From the NCBI GenBank assembly GCA_949289625.1, contig CASEPH010000367.1:1-8746 (forward strand): a DNA stretch of 8,746 bases. The letters run 5' to 3'. The stretch comes from an uncultured Clostridia bacterium (lineage in GTDB: Bacteria; Bacillota_A; Clostridia; Oscillospirales; Oscillospiraceae). Under the pieces are notes generated by a model, which saw nothing but the letters and a program-made list of their open reading frames with translations, did not search any database and was not told the origin of the DNA. Position numbers and translations under genes: made by a program. This document shows, in pieces, positions 1 through 5,572 of the stretch. Within the stretch, counting starts at the first letter, position 1; every line of letters begins with the position of its first letter.

Positions 1-2
1 TG

Positions 3-107
3 GGATGCATGCTGGCACCCTTCTCTGCCGGCCTCATCAGCGCCATATATTTCTATTCTGGTATCTGGAAAAAACAAAGCCTGATCCAAGCAAAAACTTC
101 GCAGTAA
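3..107 (+). CDS. Possible C-terminal end of an unidentified membrane protein (partial)
   Basis: An open frame enters from the left edge and ends at a TAA at 105-107, giving about 34 residues. The visible part has a hydrophobic stretch (LAPFSAGLISAIYFYSGIW) followed by a basic and polar tail (KKQSLIQAKTSQ). That is the usual shape of a last membrane helix with a cytoplasmic end. Its codons (GCC GGC CTC ATC AGC GCC) resemble those of the genes further right, whereas the other two forward frames read as unlikely peptides. A weak hairpin candidate follows 20 bases after the stop. Family and function cannot be read from so short a piece. A link to the solute-binding protein downstream, such as a transporter subunit or accessory protein, is only a guess. 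Confidence 0.35.
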   Translation, partial: GCMLAPFSAGLISAIYFYSGIWKKQSLIQAKTSQ

Positions 108-126
108 ATTTGATATTTTTACTTTC

Positions 127-150
127 AAAAGCAACAAAACGTGCTTTTCT
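127..150 (+). terminator. Weak rho-independent terminator candidate
   Basis: AAAAGCA (127-133) pairs with TGCTTTT (142-148) around an 8-base loop, and a pyrimidine-rich TTTTCTTCT run overlaps and follows the right arm. It sits 20 bases after the stop of the putative upstream gene, where a terminator would be expected. The stem has only 7 pairs, two of them G-C, and the T-run is broken, so termination would be weak. It could be chance in AT-rich DNA. Confidence 0.3.
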
Positions 151-289
151 TCTCGTGCATACTCTCGGATAAGCATATTTTGCGGTAAGGTCTCTGTTTC
201 AGCGAAAGAAATGAAAACCAGGATAATCAACATATTGCACATTTTATAGAAAACATTTCAAACAAAATTACTAAACTTTTACGAAAGTG

Positions 290-318
290 TTGCGATCCTG
301 TTTCACCTGTGGTACATT
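290..318 (+). promoter_or_regulatory. Promoter candidate for the solute-binding lipoprotein gene
   Basis: The elements are TTGCGA (290-295), a 17-base spacer and TACATT (313-318), with TGG at 310-312 giving an extended -10 (TGn). Transcription would start near 325 and leave a leader of about 55 bases before the ATG at 381. Directly upstream is an inverted repeat, ACTTT-TACG-AAAGT (275-288), which could be a regulator site. This is a motif match only. Confidence 0.5.
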
Positions 319-334
319 TAATGCGAAGTCATAC

Positions 335-354
335 TGTTGTATGGCGGTACAACA
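335..354 (+). promoter_or_regulatory. Perfect 7-bp inverted repeat in the lipoprotein gene leader
   Basis: TGTTGTA (335-341) and TACAACA (348-354) are exact reverse complements around TGGCGG. The repeat starts about 10 bases after the predicted transcription start and ends 14 bases before the GAGAGG ribosome binding site (368-373). That place suits a repressor operator or a 5' mRNA-stabilising hairpin. No T-run follows, so it is not a terminator. The regulator, if any, is not in the window. Confidence 0.45.
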
Positions 355-380
355 AAGAATTCAGAAAGAGAGGTTGCACT

Positions 381-2174
381 ATGAAAGGAAAAAAACTTCT
401 CGCCGTCCTGTTAGCCATGGTCATGGTCATTGCCCTGTTTGGCGCCTGTGGCGGTGAAACCACATCCTCTGGAACGGAAAGCGCATCGGCTCAGCCGGAA
501 GCATCAGAGCCTGCTGCCCCGGCCGAGGAATCCGAGGCCCCAGCCCAGGAGCCTGTCTCTGCCGAGGAACCAGCATCCACGCTGGATTCCAGTGTAGAAG
601 AGACAGAAACCTCCGCCGAAGGAACTCTGATCACCACCGATTACACCTATGACCTACCGCTGTTTGACGAGGATTATTCCTTCTCCATGTGGGTCTCCTT
701 CTCGGACAATATGTCCACCTTTATGCCCAACCAGTTTGCCGACAATCTGGCATACAAAAAAGCTGCCGAACTGACCGGCGTGGATGTGGATCTGGTCTGT
801 GTATCTACCAACTCCAACTCGGAGCAGTTCTCTCTGCGTGTGGCCTCCAATGATCTGCCCAACGTCATCACCAATGTCAGCATGCTGTGGACCCAGTCCT
901 TTGACACCGCCATTGAGGACGACGTATTTATTGACCTGACGGACATGGTTGAAAACAATATGCCCGCCTACAAGGAATGCTATGACCAGCTTCCCGAAGA
1001 TACCAAGCGGGAGCTGCATACGGATTCCGGCTATATGCCCAAGCTGATCTCCATCAACAACTATCCCGCTGGCGCCACAGAAGGTGCATTTATCCGTACC
1101 GACTATCTGGAAAAAGTGGGCCTGGATATTCCCACCACTTACGAAGAACTGGATGAAGTCCTCCACGCCTTCCAGTCTGAGCTTGGTCTGGAAGAGCCGC
1201 TGATGGCCACCTCCGGCATTGTCCATACCTCCAACGCCCTTTGCTCCGGTTTCGGCGTTTCCGGTTCCTTCTCCACCTTCCCCATGGTATCCGAGCCCTA
1301 CTATGTGGTGGACGGACAGGTAAAGTTCGGCACCATCGAGCCCGGCTTTAAGGAGTACATGGAGATGTTCTCCACCTATTATGCAGAAGGCATTATCCAT
1401 CCCGACTTCATGAGCAAGAACCAGAACCCCATGGAATTCGGCGGAACCATCTCCTCCGGCACCACTGGCGTGTTCTTCGGCGAGACCAATATGGTCCCCA
1501 ACTATGTCTCCGACGGCCAGAGCACTGATCCCAACTTTGCCATTGCCCCTCTGCCTCCCATTACCAAGGAGCCAGGCGAGACTACCCATTTTGGCACCGT
1601 CAAGTCCCCCATCTCCGGCCGTCTGGCAGGCATTTCCGTGACCACGACGGACACCGATTATGAAAAGTTGGCCACTTATCTGGACTTCTTCTTTACCGAA
1701 GAGGGCGCCTTGCTGTCCGCCATGGGTGTGGAAGGCAATGAGGACGGCTCCTATGTCTACGACGAGAACGGCAAGCTGCAGTATTCCGATTACTGGAACA
1801 CCATCGAGCTGACTGAAATGGAGAAGCCCACCCTGTTTATCTATTCCGTTATGCCCATGCTGTGCCCGGAGACTCCCTCCAGCTACACCATGGACCTGCA
1901 GTTTGAGTGCGCACCCACCTGGGATCAAAATGCGGATTCCGATTATCAGATGCCCACCGCCATCTCCATGACTGCAGAGGAGAGTGAGGAATACTACAGC
2001 ATGTATTCCGACATTCAGACCCTGATCGCCGAAAACCTCACCAAATTTGCTGTGGGTGAGCGTTCCATGGACGAGTGGGATTCCTTTGTTCAAGAGATCA
2101 TCGACCTCGGCATTGAGGACTGCATTGCCATCAAACAAGCCGCAGTGGATCGTTTCTATACCAGAAGCGTCTAA
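381..2174 (+). CDS. Extracellular solute-binding lipoprotein of an ABC importer (LplA-like, family 1)
   Basis: This is a 597-aa protein, inferred to be tethered outside the membrane where it captures a solute, probably a sugar or oligosaccharide, for an ABC importer. The N-terminus is a lipoprotein signal: basic MKGKK, a hydrophobic core (residues 6-19), then lipobox F-G-A-C with Cys23. Residues 24 to about 75 are a flexible Ala/Glu/Ser/Pro-rich linker. The rest has the long two-lobe form of the LplA/LipO-type proteins common in Clostridia and Paenibacillus, at the usual 500-600 aa. Motifs such as FIRTDYLEKVGLDIPTTYEE and YLDFFFTEEG are typical of the family. The ATG at 381 is chosen because GAGAGG (368-373) lies 7 bases upstream and the signal peptide begins there. 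The same frame is open back to a GTG at 309, but that would add a non-signal extension and overlap the promoter. No permease or ATPase gene follows, and a strong terminator sits 10 bases after the stop. The substrate cannot be deduced. Confidence 0.93.
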   Translation: MKGKKLLAVLLAMVMVIALFGACGGETTSSGTESASAQPEASEPAAPAEESEAPAQEPVSAEEPASTLDSSVEETETSAEGTLITTDYTYDLPLFDEDYSFSMWVSFSDNMSTFMPNQFADNLAYKKAAELTGVDVDLVCVSTNSNSEQFSLRVASNDLPNVITNVSMLWTQSFDTAIEDDVFIDLTDMVENNMPAYKECYDQLPEDTKRELHTDSGYMPKLISINNYPAGATEGAFIRTDYLEKVGLDIPTTYEELDEVLHAFQSELGLEEPLMATSGIVHTSNALCSGFGVSGSFSTFPMVSEPYYVVDGQVKFGTIEPGFKEYMEMFSTYYAEGIIHPDFMSKNQNPMEFGGTISSGTTGVFFGETNMVPNYVSDGQSTDPNFAIAPLPPITKEPGETTHFGTVKSPISGRLAGISVTTTDTDYEKLATYLDFFFTEEGALLSAMGVEGNEDGSYVYDENGKLQYSDYWNTIELTEMEKPTLFIYSVMPMLCPETPSSYTMDLQFECAPTWDQNADSDYQMPTAISMTAEESEEYYSMYSDIQTLIAENLTKFAVGERSMDEWDSFVQEIIDLGIEDCIAIKQAAVDRFYTRSV

Positions 2175-2184
2175 TCTCTCTATT

Positions 2185-2220
2185 AAAAATTCCGGCAGGA
2201 AGCCTCCTGCTGGAATTTTT
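2185..2220. terminator. Strong bidirectional rho-independent terminator between convergent genes
   Basis: A 16-bp stem (2185-2200 with 2205-2220, one G-U pair) closes on a 4-base AGCC loop. The lower part of the stem is A5/T5, so each strand has a U-run following the GC-rich upper stem. It lies 10 bases after the lipoprotein stop. On the minus strand it begins inside the stop codon of the ferritin-like gene (2219-2221). It should therefore end both converging transcripts. Confidence 0.9.
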
Positions 2221-2707
2221 ATGAATCCATACAACATCCCAAAATTTTCAGTAACAGCCGAAAATGGAGCTGTTCCTGATGGCACAGCTCCAAAAGAAGC
2301 GCCTGTGTCTGACCCGTGCTTCTAGCCGCCAACGCTTCCAATCGGCCTGCGGAAAGTTCCTCTTCCCGCATCATACGTTGCAGCCCCTCCGCCAAGGATT
2401 CCCGTGGTCTGGCAACCGTCAATTGTCCCAGGCAGGGTCGCTGTCCCGTGAGAAAATAATACAACGCAAACAGCTGCTGCAGTCCCTGCTGTTCCTGCGA
2501 TAATATCCGCCGCAATGTACGCTGTCCCGCTCCACCACAGCGGGACAGAAGTTGCCGGTATGCTGCGACGGCATTCTCCTTGTGCTCCATGGCAGTCAGC
2601 AGTTCCGGTCCAATAGGCCCTGTATTCGGCCCTTCTCCTCTGTTTTTGGCGCCAGACGCAGCTGTCACCCGCTCCCAAACCGCCGTTTCATTGATCTTTT
2701 CTTCCAT
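2219..2707 (-). CDS. Small ferritin-like (rubrerythrin-type four-helix) domain protein
   Basis: This is a 162-aa, helix-rich, probably cytosolic protein. Its pattern fits the ferritin-like four-helix bundle proteins of Clostridia. Helix A is around residues 36-56 with E41, E44 and Y50. Helix B is around 65-88 and ends in YYFLTG, typical of the family. Helix C is around 104-127 with E115, E116 and E117. Helix D is around 134-156 with E140 and an ExxH (E145, H148). Family members often bind a di-iron or di-manganese centre and act in oxidative stress or metal handling. Helix B has EQQG (72-75) where ExxH is expected, so one metal ligand may be missing. No rubredoxin-type zinc/iron domain is present; the five cysteines (57, 92, 142, 158, 159) are scattered. 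The gene is alone on its strand, convergent with the lipoprotein gene and divergent from the MATE gene. The family call rests on pattern, not on alignment. Confidence 0.7.
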   Translation of the reverse strand: MEEKINETAVWERVTAASGAKNRGEGPNTGPIGPELLTAMEHKENAVAAYRQLLSRCGGAGQRTLRRILSQEQQGLQQLFALYYFLTGQRPCLGQLTVARPRESLAEGLQRMMREEELSAGRLEALAARSTGQTQALLLELCHQEQLHFRLLLKILGCCMDS

Positions 2708-2713
2708 ATTGAT

Positions 2714-2719
2714 CACCTC
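2714..2719 (-). promoter_or_regulatory. Ribosome binding site that fixes the start of the ferritin-like gene
   Basis: GAGGTG on the minus strand lies 6 bases before the ATG at 2707. The frame is also open from a GTG at 2716, but that codon overlaps this site and has no Shine-Dalgarno sequence of its own at proper distance, so ATG 2707 is preferred. Confidence 0.8.
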
Positions 2720-2777
2720 GTTTCATTGTATGCCTTTCGCACCAATGTCTTGCTGTCAAATTTCCATATCACAAAAC

Positions 2778-2800
2778 GTGAATCCTTGTGGATTGCTCAC
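2778..2800. repeat. Imperfect inverted repeat in the divergent intergenic region
   Basis: The core AATCC-TTGT-GGATT (2781-2794) is a 5-bp inverted repeat. Outer GTG (2778-2780) and CAC (2798-2800) also match, separated from the right core arm by GCT. It ends 1 base before the -35 element of the MATE promoter, a usual place for a regulator site. The short arms mean chance is possible. Confidence 0.3.
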
Positions 2801-2801
2801 A

Positions 2802-2830
2802 TTGCTTTTTTCTTCTGATTGCCGTATAAT
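2802..2830 (+). promoter_or_regulatory. Promoter for the MATE-HAD-thioesterase gene set
   Basis: TTGCTT (2802-2807) is separated by 17 bases from a consensus TATAAT (2825-2830). A start near 2837 leaves a leader of about 30 bases with AGGAGG at 2854-2859. The perfect -10 and ideal spacing make this one of the best promoter matches in the window. The -35 element matches consensus only in TTG. Confidence 0.65.
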
Positions 2831-2866
2831 GCCCCTGGATTTATATGTTCAGTAGGAGGTATCCAC

Positions 2867-4258
2867 ATGCGTATCGGAGCGCTGGATCATCGGCGCAATG
2901 TGATCACGGAGGGTTCCATCTGGCGTCCCTTGATGTCTTTTTTCTTTCCCATCTGGCTGGGAACTTTTTTTCAGCAATTTTATAACACTGCTGACACCAT
3001 GATCGTGGGCAAATTTCTCGGCACTCCGGCATTGGCCGCCGTAGGCGCCACCTCCGCCATCATCAGCTTGTTGGTGGGATTCTTTACCGGTCTGTCCAGC
3101 GGCGCCTCCGTAGTCATTGCTCAGTATTTTGGTGCGGGAGACCGAGATGGGGTCTGCAAAAGCGTCCACACAGCTATGATTATGGCTGCCTTTGGAGGAC
3201 TTGCCATCACCGTGATAGGCATTTTGCTGACGCCCTTTTCCCTACGGATGATGAATACGCCCATCGATGTTCTGGAGGACGCGGAGACCTATATGCGGGT
3301 ATATTACTCCGGCATGATCCCGCTGATGATCTATAATATGGGCACCAGCGCCCTCCGCGCCATTGGAGATTCCAGACGTCCCGTCTATTTTCTCATTATT
3401 TCCGCCATTGTGAATATCCTTTTGGATCTGCTGCTGGTGGCCGTAATTCCCATGGGCGTGGCCGGAGCTGCGCTGGCCACTGTGATTTCCGAAGCACTGG
3501 CCATGCTTTTGGTTCTGCTGTGCCTGAAACACGCAGAAGGCTGCCCCTGGCAACTGCGGCGGAGTCAGCTTCGTGTCAGCAGAAAACATCTTCGCGAAAT
3601 TTGCAGACTGGGCTTGCCCGCTGGTTTGCAATCCGTCCTATATACCGTCAGCAATATGGTCATTCAAGCCAGCATCAACTCCTTTGGCACCCAGACCGTG
3701 GCAGCCTGGACCGTCTATGGCAAGCTGGACTTCATCTACTGGATGACGGTCAACGCCATGGGCCTCTCCGTCACCACCTTTGCTGGACAGAATTTTGGGG
3801 CCAGAAAATACGACCGCATGAAAAAGGGCGCCCTCATTGCTTTGGGCATTACCGCCGTTTTGACGGTCATCATCAGTTCCGGCCTGCTGCTATTTGCCCA
3901 ACCGCTGCTGCATCTGTTCACCTCGGATCAAGATGTGGTCACCATTACGTTGGACATGATTCATTTCTTGACGCCTACCTATATCACCTACATCTGCGTA
4001 GAAATATTTTCCGGTACGGTCCGGGGTGCGGGAGACGCCGTAGTCCCTACGATCATGACCTGCTTTGGTGTTTGCGTACTGCGGGTACTGTGGGTTCTCA
4101 TCGCGGTACCGATGAATCCCTCCGTGGTAATGGTAGAATGGAGTTATCCCATCACCTGGTCCTTTACCAGCTTGCTCTATGTCATATACTATTTTCAGGG
4201 CAGTTGGCTCCGGCGGCGAATCCATGTACAGGAATTGCTATTCTCCCCAGACAACTGA
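2867..4258 (+). CDS. MATE family efflux transporter (YoeA-like)
   Basis: This is a 463-aa inner-membrane protein of normal MATE length, with about 12 hydrophobic segments in two homologous halves. MATE proteins export cationic drugs, dyes and metabolites in exchange for Na+ or H+. The N-half has the conserved QQFYNTADTMIVGKFLG (36-52) and ALRAIGDSRRP (162-172). The C-half has GLPAGLQSVLY (249-259), the equivalent FAGQNFGARKYDRMKKG (305-321) and GTVRGAGDAVVPT (383-395). This pattern is closest to the YoeA-like branch in Bacillota. The ATG at 2867 has AGGAGG 7 bases upstream; the frame stays open back to a TTG at 2819, but that would place the -10 box inside the gene. It is the first gene of a set: the HAD gene starts 9 bases after its stop, and the ribosome site of that gene overlaps the stop codon. 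The substrate is unknown. Confidence 0.95.
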   Translation: MRIGALDHRRNVITEGSIWRPLMSFFFPIWLGTFFQQFYNTADTMIVGKFLGTPALAAVGATSAIISLLVGFFTGLSSGASVVIAQYFGAGDRDGVCKSVHTAMIMAAFGGLAITVIGILLTPFSLRMMNTPIDVLEDAETYMRVYYSGMIPLMIYNMGTSALRAIGDSRRPVYFLIISAIVNILLDLLLVAVIPMGVAGAALATVISEALAMLLVLLCLKHAEGCPWQLRRSQLRVSRKHLREICRLGLPAGLQSVLYTVSNMVIQASINSFGTQTVAAWTVYGKLDFIYWMTVNAMGLSVTTFAGQNFGARKYDRMKKGALIALGITAVLTVIISSGLLLFAQPLLHLFTSDQDVVTITLDMIHFLTPTYITYICVEIFSGTVRGAGDAVVPTIMTCFGVCVLRVLWVLIAVPMNPSVVMVEWSYPITWSFTSLLYVIYYFQGSWLRRRIHVQELLFSPDN

Positions 4259-4267
4259 GGTATCTAT

Positions 4268-4981
4268 ATGATCACTACGATTCTCTTTGACCTGGACGAC
4301 ACCCTTTTGGATTTCAAACGCGCCGAAGCAAACGCCTTGCGTCAAACCTTGCTCCAGATGGACATAGCGCCCACAGAGCAAACATTGATTCGATACAGCG
4401 CCATCAATCAACATCAATGGGAGCTATTAGAACAAGGACGCATTACACGGGAACAAGTGCTGCATCAACGCTTTGACATCCTTTTTCAGGAGTTGAAGAT
4501 CTGCCGCTCCAACCATCTTGCCCAGGAGATCTATGAACACTTACTGTCTCTTCAGCACGACCTTATTCCAGGCGCTATTGATCTTCTGGAACGTCTTTAC
4601 GGTACATATACCCTGTATTTGGTTTCCAATGGCACAGCAAAGGTGCAGGACCAGCGTCTACAGGACACCGGACTTGATCGGTATTTTCAGAACATTTTTA
4701 TTTCCCAGCGGATCGGCGCTGACAAGCCAAGCCCGGTTTTCTTTGATCGATGCTTTGCCGCCATATCCGACCAGGATCGAAATCATGCAATGATCGTGGG
4801 GGACAGCCTCAGCTCTGATATATTAGGGGGAATCCATGCTGGGATTCAGACCTGCTGGTTTAATCCCCACAGAAAGCAGTCTGGCTCAGATATTTCCCCT
4901 GATTATGAAATACACACCCTGTCCCAGCTTCCGGAATTGCTGGAGACACTGCAGAAGAATGATAAAGCATATTCTGTTTGA
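4268..4981 (+). CDS. yjjG: YjjG/YfnB-family HAD hydrolase, probable non-canonical pyrimidine nucleotidase
   Basis: This is a 237-aa cytosolic HAD subfamily IA phosphatase, full length. YjjG of E. coli removes phosphate from pyrimidine 5'-nucleotides and protects against mutagenic analogues; the same role is inferred here. Motif I is DLDDT, with nucleophile D8 and acid/base D10. Motif II is S120-N-G, motif III is K153 in GADKPSP, and motif IV is GDSLSSD (178-184) followed by ILGGIHAGIQTCWFNP, a close match to the E. coli ILGGINAGLATCWLN region as I recall it. The cap region (about 16-100) includes a WELLEQGRIT segment also typical of YjjG. GAGG (4257-4260) lies 7 bases before the ATG and overlaps the MATE stop codon, so the two are probably translationally coupled. 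Codon use looks more A/T-rich at third positions than its neighbours, by eye. Substrate range is unproven; other small phosphates are possible. Confidence 0.88.
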   Translation: MITTILFDLDDTLLDFKRAEANALRQTLLQMDIAPTEQTLIRYSAINQHQWELLEQGRITREQVLHQRFDILFQELKICRSNHLAQEIYEHLLSLQHDLIPGAIDLLERLYGTYTLYLVSNGTAKVQDQRLQDTGLDRYFQNIFISQRIGADKPSPVFFDRCFAAISDQDRNHAMIVGDSLSSDILGGIHAGIQTCWFNPHRKQSGSDISPDYEIHTLSQLPELLETLQKNDKAYSV

Positions 4982-4994
4982 AAGGAGAACCCCT

Positions 4995-5444
4995 ATGGAT
5001 GTAAAAGAATTGACCACAGAGGCCTGGCTGAAGGACGAGCTTCATTTCATCAACACAGAGATGGCCGCCACCTTAAACGGCCGCCTCAAAGCGGAACTGG
5101 TTTCCTGTGACGATGCCACCCAGGAGCTTGTCTTGCAGTTTCCCCTGCAGCAGTGGCAGGTCAACGGTCTGGGTACGCTGCATGGCGGTATTGTCAATAC
5201 CATGATGGATCTTGCCATGAGCATGGTGGTCTACTGCTTCTCCCGGCAGAGCATTCCCCCCACTATCTCCATGACCACCAATTATCTCCGGCCCGTTCCC
5301 ATGGAAGATTATGTGCTGATCCGGACCAGGCTTACTTCCCTGGGCAAACGCAATGCCACTGCCTATTGTGAAGCCATTGTTCCAAAGTCCGGCAAGGTTG
5401 CCTGCACCGCCATCGGTACATATGCCGTTTTGGAAAAGAAATAA
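4995..5444 (+). CDS. PaaI-type hotdog-fold thioesterase
   Basis: This is a 149-aa cytosolic protein of usual PaaI/YdiI size. Such enzymes hydrolyse acyl-CoA or aryl-CoA thioesters, often to free CoA from dead-end conjugates. The family signature LGTLHGGIVNTMMDLAMS (59-76) is clear: H63-G-G marks the start of the central hotdog helix and D72 is at the place of the catalytic acid. The strand ISMTTNYLRPV (91-101) also matches the family. The ATG at 4995 is 13 bases after the HAD stop and has AGGAG (4983-4987) 7 bases upstream. The frame is open further back to 4836, but only inside the HAD gene. It is the third gene of the MATE-led set. The acyl substrate is unknown; in this context a metabolite-repair role is plausible but inferred. 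Confidence 0.88.
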   Translation: MDVKELTTEAWLKDELHFINTEMAATLNGRLKAELVSCDDATQELVLQFPLQQWQVNGLGTLHGGIVNTMMDLAMSMVVYCFSRQSIPPTISMTTNYLRPVPMEDYVLIRTRLTSLGKRNATAYCEAIVPKSGKVACTAIGTYAVLEKK

Positions 5445-5509
5445 AAATTGCTTGATGAAACAAGGCTTTTCGTGTTTTTTCGGCAGATCTTGGTTTTTTT
5501 CTATTTTGC

Positions 5510-5538
5510 TTGCATTGTCCATGGAAGCTTTGTATAAT
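5510..5538 (+). promoter_or_regulatory. Promoter for the uracil permease gene
   Basis: TTGCAT (5510-5515), a 17-base spacer and consensus TATAAT (5533-5538). Transcription near 5545 would leave a leader of about 28 bases, with AGGAGG at 5557-5562 and 10 bases to the ATG. So short a leader has no room for a PyrR-type attenuator. The permease therefore seems to be its own transcription unit, though read-through from the thioesterase gene is possible because the sequence between has only weak, T-rich hairpins. Confidence 0.6.
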
Positions 5539-5572
5539 TGTGAGGAGTAAAAAAAGAGGAGGACGTATTCTT

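Noticed and set aside
108..289. Small gene or RNA in the AT-rich region before the lipoprotein promoter.
   Set aside because: No frame with a ribosome site and sensible product was seen, and no strong structure beyond the weak 127-148 hairpin. It looks like plain intergenic DNA.
309..380. GTG at 309 as the start of the lipoprotein gene.
   Set aside because: It would put the promoter and leader repeat inside the gene and bury the signal peptide behind 24 polar residues. The ATG at 381 has a well-spaced GAGAGG.
654..2285. A 543-codon open frame on the minus strand across the lipoprotein gene.
   Set aside because: It is antisense to a clear signal-peptide-bearing lipoprotein with family motifs. 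Its translation is Gly/His-rich with no recognisable domain, and it would cross the terminator at 2185-2220.
2322..2678. A 118-codon minus frame and several plus frames within the ferritin-like gene.
   Set aside because: The frame ending at 2219 has a good ribosome site and a four-helix pattern; the others have neither.
3520..4290. A 256-codon plus-strand frame overlapping the MATE gene in another frame.
   Set aside because: The MATE frame shows family motifs to its very end. The alternative is Arg/His-rich, without motif or ribosome site.
5445..5500. Terminator after the thioesterase gene.
   Set aside because: T-runs occur at 5475-5480 and 5494-5500, but the available stems (CTTG/CAAG at 5451-5464, or AAACAAG with CTTGGTTT over a 24-base loop) are short or imperfect. 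Partial termination cannot be excluded.
5545..5572. PyrR attenuator or riboswitch in the uracil permease leader.
   Set aside because: The leader is only about 28 bases, with no PyrR binding-loop sequence and no terminator/antiterminator pair.
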